Part shown: positions 16,512 through 25,283 of the stretch, in pieces
Position numbering within the stretch: position 1 is the first letter of the stretch
Layout of the letters: every line of letters begins with the position of its first letter
From: JBMNGH01 sp050949725
GTDB taxonomy: Bacteria > Bacillota > Thermosediminibacteria > Thermosediminibacterales > Tepidanaerobacteraceae
Direction of reading: 5' to 3'
NCBI GenBank assembly: GCA_050949725.1
Contig: JBMNGH010000001.1
Location: 124,001 to 188,000, forward strand
DNA length: 64,000 nt
Notes under the pieces: generated by a model
Told to the model about the DNA's origin: nothing
Databases searched by the model: none
Seen by the model: the letters and a program-made list of their open reading frames with translations, nothing else
Position numbers and translations under genes: made by a program

Positions 16512-17624
16512 GTGAATATTAAAGAAATTTTTACACCTAGTTTTTTGGTCGATCTTAATGTTTTAGAAGATAACATTTCAGATATGGCTGATGTATGCAG
16601 GCGAAACGGCAAGAATCTATGGCCAATGGTAAAAACCCATAAGAGCAGCGAAATTGCAAAAATGCAGCGAGATGCCGGTGCTGAAGGATTTCTCGTAGGA
16701 ACTGTAGATGAGGCTGAGGTCCTTGTCGACAGCGGCTTTAAAAATATCATGCTGGCATATCCTGTGCTCGGCAAGGAAAACATTCAAAGGATAGTAAGAC
16801 TCGCTAAAAAGGCGAGAATTATTGCTGCTTTTGACGGTGAGGATGCCGCAATTCAACTAAATGAAATGCTCGTCAAAGATGACATGTGTATGGAATATCT
16901 CATAATTATAGACTGCGGTCTTCATCGATTCGGTGTAAGTCCAGAATCTGCGGGGCAGCTTCAAGAAAGGCTCAGTAGATATGGCAACCTTAAATTACGA
17001 GGCATAAGCACTCATCCCGGTCAAGTTTACGGGGCTTCTAACATGAAAGAGGTTCAAGAAGTTGCCCGCATTGAGGTAGAGGCACTGGAGACTGCCGTTA
17101 AATCGCTGAAGCAAAGAGACTACAATCCGGATATAGTGGCGACAGGAAGCACTCCTACGGCTAAATTTGTCGTAAAGTCGGATATAATTACTGTTTTAAG
17201 GCCGGGAAATTACGTATTTTATGACAACATACATATTGCATTAGGAGTAGTCCCTGCAGAACGGTGTGCTCTTACGGTTCTAGCAACCGTGATTTCCTCT
17301 CCTAACCGTGACACCTTTATAATAGATGCCGGAAGCAAGTGCTTTGGCTTGGATAAAGGGGCGCACGGTATTTCACTCGTCAATGGGTTCGGATATGTAA
17401 AAGGTCACCCCGAACTCATCGTTTCAAATCTTTCCGAAGAGGTTGCTACCATAAGAGTAAAAGGCGAAACCGATATTAAAATAGGGGAAAAGGTGGAAAT
17501 AATTCCAAACCATGCATGTTCATCGGCGAATATGACAAGCTACCTTGTAGGTCGCAGAAACGGAACAATCGAAAAAACTGTGTGTATCGATGCCCGAGGA
17601 GGTTCGTTAAAAAAACTCGCTTGA
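16512..17624 (+). CDS. Fold-type III PLP enzyme, D-threonine aldolase / D-serine dehydratase family
   Basis: A 370-residue alanine-racemase-fold PLP enzyme acting on D-amino acids. The PLP lysine is K41 in VKTHK. Other family elements are HRFGV, STHPGQVY, the phosphate-binding GSTPT and a C-terminal metal site in PNHACSS. The H-A-C spacing is that of zinc-dependent D-serine dehydratases; classical D-threonine aldolases read H-C-D here. The enzyme could therefore either split a beta-hydroxy-D-amino acid into glycine plus aldehyde or deaminate one. The GTG at 16512 is preferred over one at 16503, because GAGGAG (16498-16503) then lies 8 nt upstream. It has its own strong terminator but adjoins the grdB/grdE operon, which suggests a shared role. 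Confidence 0.8.
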   Translation: MNIKEIFTPSFLVDLNVLEDNISDMADVCRRNGKNLWPMVKTHKSSEIAKMQRDAGAEGFLVGTVDEAEVLVDSGFKNIMLAYPVLGKENIQRIVRLAKKARIIAAFDGEDAAIQLNEMLVKDDMCMEYLIIIDCGLHRFGVSPESAGQLQERLSRYGNLKLRGISTHPGQVYGASNMKEVQEVARIEVEALETAVKSLKQRDYNPDIVATGSTPTAKFVVKSDIITVLRPGNYVFYDNIHIALGVVPAERCALTVLATVISSPNRDTFIIDAGSKCFGLDKGAHGISLVNGFGYVKGHPELIVSNLSEEVATIRVKGETDIKIGEKVEIIPNHACSSANMTSYLVGRRNGTIEKTVCIDARGGSLKKLA

Positions 17625-17627
17625 AGT

Positions 17628-17678
17628 GAAAATTATAACACCTGCACATAGCCTTTTTGTGCAGGTGTTATAATTTTC
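17628..17678. terminator. Perfect 21-bp inverted repeat terminator
   Basis: GAAAATTATAACACCTGCACA (17628-17648) is exactly repeated in inverse at 17658-17678, around a 9-nt loop containing five T. The AT outer part gives A and T runs on either side of a GC core, so it should work on both strands. Confidence 0.85.
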
Positions 17679-17933
17679 ATACTTAAAAAAACTTAGTCAA
17701 AAATGATGCCGAAAAAGGAATATTGCAAATATATGTAGAAAATTAGAAAAACGAGTCTAAATACAATTGAACTCCCCTAAATTCTGCATAAATCTACGAG
17801 CTTAAAAAATATATAAAAATGATAAAAAAAGACCGTTATTTATAATAAACAGGATTATAAAATAGAATCATGAAATTTTACAAAAGTCTTTGCAATAAAA
17901 TAATAAACGAATATGAGGGGAGGGAATTGAAGG
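17679..17933. other. Leader region upstream of grdB
   Basis: 255 bp of AT-rich DNA. TATAAT-like sequences occur around 17840-17865, but no clear paired -35 box was found. No glycine riboswitch was recognised. Confidence 0.35.
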
Positions 17934-19250
17934 TTGCGGAAAAAGACTGCACATTACGTAAATCAATTTTTTGGGGGCATTGGAGGAGAAGATAAGGCAG
18001 ATACACCTCTTATAGTCAGAGAAGGGGCTGTCGGCCCCGGACTATTGTTACAAGAATTATTGTGTGAAAGCCACAAAGTAGTAACTACTTTTGTCTGTGG
18101 TGACAACTACTTTAACGTTAACTGTGAAGAAGTCATAACAAATATTTGTAGCCATATTTTACAGGAACATATCGAACTTTTAGTAGCCGGTCCGGCATTT
18201 AATGCAGGCAGATATGGGGTAGCTTGTGCAGAGGTGGCCAAAGCCGTGGCGCAAAATACAGGTATACAGGTTATAACGTCGATGTATGTTGATAACCCGG
18301 CAGTAGACATGTATAAAAAGCATATATATATAGTGCCGTCACCTATAAGTGCCGGTGGAATGAAAACTGCCATGGAAAGTTTGGCGAAAGTTGCTGTAAA
18401 GCTGTCTGAAAGAGGCTATTTGCTTTCAGCCGAAGAAGATGGTTACATACCTAGAGGTTTTCGATTGAATCAGGTTGTCGATAAGACGGCCGCTGCCAGA
18501 GCTGTAGAAATGTTAAGGCGCAGGCTTGAGGGCGAAGATTTTAAAAGTGAGATACCTGTCCAGAAATACGAAAAGATCATACCTGCAGAGCCTATAAAAG
18601 ACCTTCGGAAGGCCTGCATAGCGCTTATTACCGAGGCGGGGATCGTACCTGTGGGCAATCCTGACAAGATAAGACATGCCAATGCAACAAATTGGGCGTC
18701 TTACCCTCTCAAAGAGACGGACCATCTTAGTGCCGGGAAGTATGAAGGTGTTCACGGCGGCTTCGATTCAAGCTTTGCAAACAAAGACCCAAACAGGGTG
18801 CTACCCGTTGATGCTTTGAGGTATTTTGAAAAGATCGGCTACATTGATAAATTGTACCCAACATATTATGTAACCGTAGGAAATGGCACGTCCGTGAAAA
18901 ATTGCACAAGGTTCGGAAGTGAAATTGCTGAAGAATTAGTAAGAGTGGGGGTCAGCGGGGCGCTTATCCCATCTACATGAGCAACAGGAACGCGTTGCGG
19001 TGCGACGCTTGCGAAACAAATAGAAAAGGCGGGAATCCCCGCAGCCTGCATCACCGCTATGAATTCTGTTGCCGAAGCGGTGGGCGCAAACAGAATAATA
19101 GTCGGGGGGCGCATTCCATACCCGTGCAGTGATGCATCTCTTCCTCCCGAGCGTGAATTTGAATTCAGAAAAAAACTCGTAAAAACTGCGTTGGATTCAC
19201 TTACGCAAAAAGTTGATGGGCCTACTGTATTTACATTGCAGCAGCGCTGA
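17934..19250 (+). CDS. grdB: GrdB-type selenoprotein, glycine/sarcosine/betaine reductase component B (in-frame Sec)
   Basis: A 438-residue protein if the TGA at 18978-18980 is read as selenocysteine (Sec349). Before it the frame gives the family start (INQFFGGIGGE-type: VNQFFGGIGGEDKAD), GPAFNAGRYGVAC, YIPRGFR, AHGGYD-like VHGGFDSSFAN and TVGNGTSV. After it the same frame continues with ATGTRCGATLAKQIEKAGIP and ends FTLQQR, matching the C-terminal quarter of GrdB. The Sec sits in STU-ATGTRCGAT, the known Sec position. Component B binds the amine substrate and transfers its carboxymethyl group to selenoprotein GrdA. Start TTG 17934 follows GAGGGGAGGG. Substrate type is unknown; grdA, grdC and grdD are not nearby. 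Confidence 0.92.
18978..18998 (+). promoter_or_regulatory. Candidate bacterial SECIS hairpin at the Sec codon
   Basis: Directly after the TGA, GCAAC (18981-18985) pairs with GTTGC (18994-18998) around an 8-nt loop AGGAACGC. The position just 3' of the codon and the G in the loop are as expected for SelB-dependent recoding. Pairing was judged by eye only. Confidence 0.55.
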
Positions 19251-19270
19251 GAATAGGAGGAAACCGCGCC

Positions 19271-20560
19271 ATGAAGTTGACAATCGGCAAGTTTTATGTG
19301 TGCGATGCAAAATTCGGTGATAAAACCATGCTGTGCGATCAAATCTTGACGATTTCGAAAGACGAAGTCAGATCTCTGGTGTTGGAAGACTCCAACATTC
19401 AAGATGTTGAAATAGATATTGTTAGACCGGGCGAAAAAAAGCGCATTGTCCATGTGCTGGATACGATTGAACCGAGAATCAAACTGGGCCAAAATATCTC
19501 TGCATTTCCAGGATTTTTATCCCCGCCGCTGACAGTCGGATATGGGACAACATATTGCTTAAAAGGTATTACCGTAATGGAGAGTGCTGAATTGCCATGG
19601 GATGCGGGCGGTCTCTTGATACCAAGGGAAGGAATTGTTGACATGGTTGGTCCTGGCAAACACTACAGCCCTTTTTCAGAAACCGTAAACATTGTTTTGT
19701 CTTTTAGCCTTTCGCCAGGCAAATCTGACATAGAATATGATGCCTCTGTAAGGATGGCAGGATTACGTGTTTCACATTATTTGGCATCTATAGTAAGAGG
19801 CATGATTCCTGATAATATGGAAGTATTTCATACCGGCTCTATCGACCAAAACCTCCCTAATGTTGTCTACGTTCACCAAGTGCAATCTCAGGGAACTTAT
19901 GCCCATACTTACGTTTACGGTAAGGATGTTTACGGCACGCTTCCGACTTTGCTGCACCCCAATGAACTTATTGACGGGGCCGTTGTTAGCGCCAACTACG
20001 TTTACGCATGCTTTAAAACACCGACTTTTTTGCACTGCAACAATCCCGTAGTAATGGAATTATACAAATACCACGGAATCCGGCACAATTTTTTGGGTGT
20101 GATTTTATCCAGGGGGCACAATTATACCTTCGATGAGAAATTGCGTTCCTCGCAATTTGCCGCAAAAATTGCCAAACAGCTCAATGCTGACGGGGCAATC
20201 ATTACATGGGAAGGTGGGGGAAACTCGATTGTAGAGGCAATGCAGACTGTCAAGGCTTGCGAGGAACAAGGCATAAAAACTGTTATTATATCGTATGAGA
20301 TGGGGGGGATAGATGGAGATGGAATGCCGCTGTTGGACAGCGTAGAACAGGCAAAGGCGATAGTAAGTGCCGGAAGCATCGAGAAAAAAATTAATCTGCC
20401 GCCGCTCAAATCCGTAGGTGGTTTATCGTTGAGGTTGGCTAGGGAGATGGGCGGTATTCGCAAGGATGCGGGAGTAGGTCTGGAATTTACAAACAGCCAC
20501 GAAATGTATTGTGGAGCAAACCAGGTTGGATTCGGATGTATTGCAGCAAGGGACTACTAA
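19271..20560 (+). CDS. grdE: GrdE-type component B precursor (alpha/beta subunits, pyruvoyl)
   Basis: A 429-residue proprotein of the GrdE family. In studied members it is cleaved at an internal cysteine, giving a pyruvoyl group that forms a Schiff base with the amine substrate. The expected site here is C247 in YVYACFKTPTF, close to the position reported for GrdE; the next segment LHCNNPVVMELY is the family signature. C-terminal features are GGGNSIVEAM and the NSHEMYCG ending. It is placed 20 bp after grdB, with AGGAGG before the ATG. The substrate cannot be deduced from the sequence. Confidence 0.9.
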   Translation: MKLTIGKFYVCDAKFGDKTMLCDQILTISKDEVRSLVLEDSNIQDVEIDIVRPGEKKRIVHVLDTIEPRIKLGQNISAFPGFLSPPLTVGYGTTYCLKGITVMESAELPWDAGGLLIPREGIVDMVGPGKHYSPFSETVNIVLSFSLSPGKSDIEYDASVRMAGLRVSHYLASIVRGMIPDNMEVFHTGSIDQNLPNVVYVHQVQSQGTYAHTYVYGKDVYGTLPTLLHPNELIDGAVVSANYVYACFKTPTFLHCNNPVVMELYKYHGIRHNFLGVILSRGHNYTFDEKLRSSQFAAKIAKQLNADGAIITWEGGGNSIVEAMQTVKACEEQGIKTVIISYEMGGIDGDGMPLLDSVEQAKAIVSAGSIEKKINLPPLKSVGGLSLRLAREMGGIRKDAGVGLEFTNSHEMYCGANQVGFGCIAARDY

Positions 20561-20596
20561 TAATATTAGAGATAAAATGTGGTTTTGGCAAAATAA

Positions 20597-21034
20597 ATGG
20601 GGGTGATTGCAATTTCTTTTGATCTTATTTACTCACCTAAAGAATGTACTGAATGTAGGGCATGTATGTTGAGATGTTCCTTTGAGAAGGAGAGGGAGTA
20701 CAATTTAAAACTGGCGAGGCTGACGATAAAAGGAAAGTGGCCGGATGAGCCAAAGTTGACGATATGCCGGCAATGCGCAAAAGCAAAATGTGTCGAGGCA
20801 TGCAAGACGGGTGCATTGACCCAGCGAGATGGCATTATAAAAATGGATGAAAGCCTTTGCATACGTTGTTGGGCCTGTATCGATGCATGCCCGTTTGATG
20901 CAATACACGAATTTAGAGACAAAATAATAAAATGTGACACGTGTGATGGGACTTATCCATGTACAACAGTTTGCTCAACATCTGCACTTACAATTAGACA
21001 GAGAGGTGAACGCCAAGATGTACGAATGTTATAA
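20597..21034 (+). CDS. Polyferredoxin-type electron transfer protein (HycB/AorA-like)
   Basis: A 145-residue iron-sulfur protein with at least three to four [4Fe-4S] sites: CTECRACMLRC (17-27), CRQCAKAKCVEAC (57-69), CIRCWACIDACP (about 88-99) and CDTCDGTYPCTTVC (112-125). This is the ferredoxin-like subunit commonly encoded beside aldehyde or formate oxidoreductases. It overlaps the downstream AOR-family gene by 17 bp, so translational coupling is likely, and it is the probable electron acceptor of that enzyme. The start codon is uncertain: the ATG at 20597 has a poor upstream site, while GGGGGTG just inside the frame suggests a non-ATG start slightly later. Confidence 0.85.
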   Translation: MGVIAISFDLIYSPKECTECRACMLRCSFEKEREYNLKLARLTIKGKWPDEPKLTICRQCAKAKCVEACKTGALTQRDGIIKMDESLCIRCWACIDACPFDAIHEFRDKIIKCDTCDGTYPCTTVCSTSALTIRQRGERQDVRML

Positions 21035-22838
21035 TCGAAAACTCCTGCGAATTGACTTGACTGCGAGGAAGTATGCCCAAGAGGAGATACCGCCCGAACT
21101 GATCGAAAATTGGATCGGAGGGATGGGTTTTGGAATACATCAACTTACAAATGAGGTCGATCCTTTATCAGATGCCCTGTCATCGGAAAACAAGCTCATT
21201 TTTTCTACCGGACCGATAAGTGGGACTGGAGCGCCACTTTTTGCGCAGACTTGCTTGGTTACCAAATCACCTTTGACCGGCGGGGTTACCAACAATTACT
21301 GCGGTGGGGAATTGGCAGCTCATATAAAAAACAGCGGTTACGACTTTCTTGTCTTTGAAGGGAAGGCTGACAGGCTTGTGTATGTGGTCATATCGGATGG
21401 CACTGTTAAGTTTGTGGATTGCCCTGAGCTTGCCGGGAAAACGGTTACGGAAACCGAGGAATATATTAAGTCTAAAGAGGGTAAAGAACTTAGTACCGCC
21501 GCAATAGGCCTTGCCGGTGAAAACCTCGTGAGATTTGCCTCAGTTATTTCTGCTACAAGGGTTTTCGGTAGAAATGGTGCCGGTGCCGTGATGGGATCCA
21601 AGAACTTGAAAGCTTTTGCGGTCGGCGGAGATTGCGGTGTTAGGATACACAATCCTGTTGCCTTTCAAGAAACCGTCGATGAGATCTTTGGTGTGCTGCA
21701 AAAATTAAATGAAGCACCTTTTTCCCTGCTCGGCAGTTTTTCACAGTTCGGTACAGGTGCGGGGATGCCGATGATCAATGCAAATTACACATTGGCCACG
21801 AGAAACCACAAATTGTGCCATTTCGAGGATGCCGACAAAATCGACGGTGCGGCGTACCTCAGCCTTGACAATGTTAAGACCCGCAAGGTTGCCTGTTTGG
21901 GGTGCCCGATTCACTGCGGCCAGCTGCATTATTTTGAGGGCGGCAGATTTAAAGGGATGTTTACAAGGGGTCCCGAGTATGAAACAATGTATTCTTTGGG
22001 TTCAAATTGCATGAACAATGATCCCGAGGTCCTGGCAAAGGCCCATCAATTGTGTGAGGATTACGGCATGGACACCTTGTCAACAGGTGTTACGGTTGCA
22101 TTTGGTATGGAATGTGCGGAAAAAGGCTTGCTTAATCCTAAAGATGATGGTGTTGATCTTAAATTTGGAAATAACGATTCTATCTTACAAGCAATAGAGC
22201 ATATAGCTAAAAGACAGGGATTTGGAGATATCCTTGCAGAGGGGACCAAAAGGGCATCAGACATTTTGGGTGCAGACAGTGAACAATTCGCAATGAATGT
22301 GAAAGGGTTGGAGTTTGCCGCATGGATGCCGCCCAGATTAACCGGGATTGCGCTAACATTTTCCACATCAAATCGCGGCGCATGCCATAAAAGGGCTCCG
22401 ATAGGCGACCAACTGACGGGTAAAATTCCCATGGACGCAACAGAGGGAATTCCGCTTCAGGTAAAGACAATACAGGACAAGGTAAATGCCCTATTCACAT
22501 TGGTCTCATGCCGTTTTGCGGAATTCGATCTTCCAATGGAAATATTCGTATCTCTCCTGAAAGCCGCCTCCGGAATGGAAAAAAGCGTAGACGAATTTAT
22601 AGGGATCGGTGAGAAAATATGGAATATAGAGAGATTATATTTCTTGGAATCAGGAGGTTCTGGGAAAGACGACAAGCTTCCTGAACGCTGTTACGAAACA
22701 TTGCAAATAGGTGATGGCGAGTGGACATTCAAAAAATCTGCCTTTGAAAAAATGTTAAGAGAATACTATGAGTTAAGAGGCTGGAACGACAGCGGCGAGC
22801 CGACACAAGAAAAACTCCACGATTTAGGTATAAAGTGA
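21018..22838 (+). CDS. Aldehyde ferredoxin oxidoreductase family (tungsten) enzyme
   Basis: A 606-residue tungsto-bispterin enzyme that oxidises an aldehyde to the acid and reduces ferredoxin. The cluster cysteines are C293, C296 and C300 (CLGCPIHCG), with the fourth at C498 (LVSCRF); the spacing matches AOR. The N-terminal WIGGMGFGIHQL, STGPISGTGAP and GRNGAGAVMGSKNLKA segments are the pterin-binding family motifs. The start at 21018 has AGAGGTG upstream and lies inside the end of the polyferredoxin gene. A MoaD-like protein follows after 10 bp. Aldehyde specificity is unknown; the neighbouring D-threonine-aldolase-like gene suggests a link to amino-acid-derived aldehydes. Confidence 0.92.
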   Translation: MYECYNRKLLRIDLTARKYAQEEIPPELIENWIGGMGFGIHQLTNEVDPLSDALSSENKLIFSTGPISGTGAPLFAQTCLVTKSPLTGGVTNNYCGGELAAHIKNSGYDFLVFEGKADRLVYVVISDGTVKFVDCPELAGKTVTETEEYIKSKEGKELSTAAIGLAGENLVRFASVISATRVFGRNGAGAVMGSKNLKAFAVGGDCGVRIHNPVAFQETVDEIFGVLQKLNEAPFSLLGSFSQFGTGAGMPMINANYTLATRNHKLCHFEDADKIDGAAYLSLDNVKTRKVACLGCPIHCGQLHYFEGGRFKGMFTRGPEYETMYSLGSNCMNNDPEVLAKAHQLCEDYGMDTLSTGVTVAFGMECAEKGLLNPKDDGVDLKFGNNDSILQAIEHIAKRQGFGDILAEGTKRASDILGADSEQFAMNVKGLEFAAWMPPRLTGIALTFSTSNRGACHKRAPIGDQLTGKIPMDATEGIPLQVKTIQDKVNALFTLVSCRFAEFDLPMEIFVSLLKAASGMEKSVDEFIGIGEKIWNIERLYFLESGGSGKDDKLPERCYETLQIGDGEWTFKKSAFEKMLREYYELRGWNDSGEPTQEKLHDLGIK

Positions 22839-22848
22839 GTTGACATGT

Positions 22849-23136
22849 ATGAGGGTAAAGGTTGAATTATTTTCATTTTTCCGCCTTATTGCCAAATGCA
22901 AGGAGGTCGAAATTGAGATAGATAGGGAAAGCTGTTCCTTTTTAGATGTAATCAAGGAGTTAAATATACGTTTGGGTGAAGACTTTGTTGAAAAGATTGG
23001 TAGCAAAATTGAAAATAAAGACCTCCAGTCATTGGTATTTGTCAATGGGGTAAACTTGGCACAGAAGGACGGATTGCATACCATAATACCTGATGGAAGC
23101 AATATCCGGTTTCTGCCGCCGATGGGAGGTGGTTAA
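22849..23136 (+). CDS. MoaD/ThiS-like sulfur carrier
   Basis: A 95-residue beta-grasp protein ending in GGG, the C-terminal tail adenylated and thiocarboxylated in MoaD. The pattern VELFSFFRLIAKCKEVEIE ... IIPDGSNIRFLPPMGGG is that of the MoaD-like proteins encoded next to AOR genes, where they are thought to help supply dithiolene sulfur for the tungsten cofactor. It begins 10 bp after the AOR stop. The ATG at 22849 is chosen; AAGTGAG at the end of the AOR gene is its likely ribosome site. Confidence 0.85.
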   Translation: MRVKVELFSFFRLIAKCKEVEIEIDRESCSFLDVIKELNIRLGEDFVEKIGSKIENKDLQSLVFVNGVNLAQKDGLHTIIPDGSNIRFLPPMGGG

Positions 23137-23203
23137 AAAACCCAAGCTTTTGGTAAGATTGATTAATGTCAAAAAAATAATTTAATATCGAAGGGAGACG
23201 AAA

Positions 23204-24547
23204 ATGATGTCAGAACCCCGTTTAGCTCAGGCATTGGGATTAAGGGAATGTGTCATGATAGCTGTAGGGGGAATGATGGGTTCTGCGGTTTTCGGCATAT
23301 CAGGAATGACGTATGCCATGGCCGGGCCAGCGGTATTGATTTCATGGCTTCTCGGCGGCCTGATAATGCTTATTTACAGTTTTAATATTGCCGAACTTGC
23401 AACTACCTTTCCGCGCGCTGGTGGAATATATGTATATCCATCAGAAACTTTAGGTAAGACCAAAGCCCAGAAGGTTTTTCTAGGTTGGATTGCGGCCTGG
23501 TCATGGTTAGTATGTGTTGTGATAGGTGCGGGTTTTTCTGCTATATTTATCGCAGGTTATCTAGGTGCGGTCTTTCCTGGTTTACAGCAATATACTGTAC
23601 CTGTAGGTGTGCTTTGGGTCATACTGTGTTGGTATCTTAATATAATAGGTATTTCGCAATTGGGAAAAATCAATACAGTGCTTACAATACTACTTTTACT
23701 TTTGTGTTTGGGATATATCTGTTTAGGGATAGGAGATATTAATTTTTCTAACTTTTCACCGTTTTTCAACACTGGTTCCATGGGATCCAGAGGCATATTG
23801 ACTGCAATTCCAATGGCCATGTTGGGATATGGTTCAGTAATAGCTATAGCCAGTATCGCCGAGGAGATAAGGGACCCTCAGAAAATAATTCCAAAAGCAA
23901 TAGGGATTTCTCAGTTTATAGTTGTTTGTTTCTACTTTGTGATGCTTTTTGTAACATTTGGAAACCTGCCGTGGCAAGAGTTGGCTCCGAACACCCCTCA
24001 ATATTTTGCGCCTATAGAATTTGCCGCTTCAAAATTTGCTCCCGGTTCAATACTACCTGTACTGATATCTCTTGCAGCTGTTCTCGCAATCACTACGACT
24101 ATGCTTGTAATGATTATGGATGCAGGGCGTATCTTACTTGCACTAGGGCGTGATGGGTTTTTACCAAAGGCATTTTCAAGCATAAGCGATAAGTACAAGA
24201 CCCCGTCTTTTTCACTCACTATAGTTGCCGCAATAGCCGCAATAATAGCAGCTTTTCCAGCATTTGCCCAGCAAATTGTGGGAACGGGTTCATTTACAAT
24301 GGCCATCATGGTAATTCTGGAAGTGCTGTCACTTATGGCATTAAAGAGAAATCCAGTTAAGACAGAAGGTCAATTTCAACTACGTTTAGGGTCTGCACTG
24401 CCTGTCTTGGCTATTATCGCCGTAATAATTACGGTCTCCCAGCTTGATACAGCTTCTATTACTATGTCCGCATGGCTCTATTTGATCGCTGTCATATGGT
24501 TCGCAATACGTTATTTTTCGAATAAAGAAAGCTTCATTTCCGCCTGA
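23204..24547 (+). CDS. APC-family amino acid permease
   Basis: A 447-residue integral membrane protein with about 12 hydrophobic segments. The first carries the APC unwound-helix motif (GGMMGSAVFGISGM, about residues 22-35), and the second AGPAVLISWLLGG. SIAEEIRDPQKIIPKAI in the middle is the family's conserved cytoplasmic loop. It is expected to import an amino acid or amine by proton or sodium coupling. It lies 67 bp after the MoaD-like gene, with GAAGGGAG before the start, and probably supplies the substrate of this island. Specificity cannot be read. Confidence 0.88.
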   Translation: MMSEPRLAQALGLRECVMIAVGGMMGSAVFGISGMTYAMAGPAVLISWLLGGLIMLIYSFNIAELATTFPRAGGIYVYPSETLGKTKAQKVFLGWIAAWSWLVCVVIGAGFSAIFIAGYLGAVFPGLQQYTVPVGVLWVILCWYLNIIGISQLGKINTVLTILLLLLCLGYICLGIGDINFSNFSPFFNTGSMGSRGILTAIPMAMLGYGSVIAIASIAEEIRDPQKIIPKAIGISQFIVVCFYFVMLFVTFGNLPWQELAPNTPQYFAPIEFAASKFAPGSILPVLISLAAVLAITTTMLVMIMDAGRILLALGRDGFLPKAFSSISDKYKTPSFSLTIVAAIAAIIAAFPAFAQQIVGTGSFTMAIMVILEVLSLMALKRNPVKTEGQFQLRLGSALPVLAIIAVIITVSQLDTASITMSAWLYLIAVIWFAIRYFSNKESFISA

Positions 24548-24576
24548 CGTTCACATTTCGAGAGAGGGGGCTCTTT

Positions 24577-25221
24577 GTGAATATTGGAATAATAGGAGGC
24601 TCAGGAAGATTCGGTTCAGCCCTGGCAACCAGGTTTGCAAGAGCAGGGTTTAACGTCTTTTTGGGAGGTAGAGAAAAACAAAAGGTTGAGGCAAAGGCTA
24701 AAGAAATCATTGAGGAAACAGGTAGTTCAACAGTTTTCGGTTTAGAAAACAGGAAAGCCGTAGAATCGGCTGAAATAGTTATTTTAGCAATTCCAGGAAT
24801 TGGGAGAACACCCCTGATCAAGTTTTTGCGAAAGGCACTAATTAATAAGATTATACTCGATGTATCCGTTCCTGTATTTAAGGAAAACGGCTTGCTTAAG
24901 TACAGCCCTCCCAAAGAAGGCTCAAATGCCCAGGAGACCCAACGGCTTATTGACAAAGCATATGTGGTGACAGGTCTCCACACTGTGTCCGCAAACCTTA
25001 TAGGAAAGCCGGGTAAATTGGAATGTGATGCCTTGATAGCGGGAGAGGACCAGCAGAAAAAAGATAAAGTCCGTTCATTGCTAAGGCAAATCGATATCAA
25101 CACAATTGATGCAGGGCCCCTGGAATATGCCGGAGTCATTGAAGGGCTCTCTCTGGTGGTTAGGTATATTAATAAGACTTATAATGTAAATAATGTAGGA
25201 ATTAAATTGTATTTTCCATGA
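24577..25221 (+). CDS. NpdG-like NADP-dependent reductase (F420-reductase family)
   Basis: A 214-residue Rossmann protein. The dinucleotide motif GIIGGSGRFGSALA is at residues 3-16, with GGREKQK after strand two, which suggests NADP. The rest follows the NADPH:F420 oxidoreductase family (VILAIPG, LDVSVPVF, VTGLHTVSANL). Most Clostridia do not make F420, so a different small-molecule substrate, perhaps an imine or ketone from amino-acid catabolism, is likely (inference). GTG start with GAGAGAGGGGG upstream; 30 bp after the permease, probably co-transcribed. Confidence 0.75.
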   Translation: MNIGIIGGSGRFGSALATRFARAGFNVFLGGREKQKVEAKAKEIIEETGSSTVFGLENRKAVESAEIVILAIPGIGRTPLIKFLRKALINKIILDVSVPVFKENGLLKYSPPKEGSNAQETQRLIDKAYVVTGLHTVSANLIGKPGKLECDALIAGEDQQKKDKVRSLLRQIDINTIDAGPLEYAGVIEGLSLVVRYINKTYNVNNVGIKLYFP

Positions 25222-25283
25222 TTTAATTTAAAAGTAACTATTCAGGATATTGTCGTTTTCGGCGCGAGAGGACGTGTTTTAGG

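Noticed and set aside
17679..17933. Glycine riboswitch upstream of grdB
   Set aside because: No tandem aptamer core motifs could be recognised in the 255-bp AT-rich leader.
17934..18980. grdB as a truncated pseudogene followed by a separate small ORF (19059-19250)
   Set aside because: The same frame continues without any other stop from the TGA to 19250 and matches the family C-terminus; the TGA is exactly at the known Sec position.
24534..25139. 201-codon minus-strand ORF opposite the NpdG-like gene
   Set aside because: It is a shadow of a well-supported gene with a clear Rossmann motif and ribosome site.
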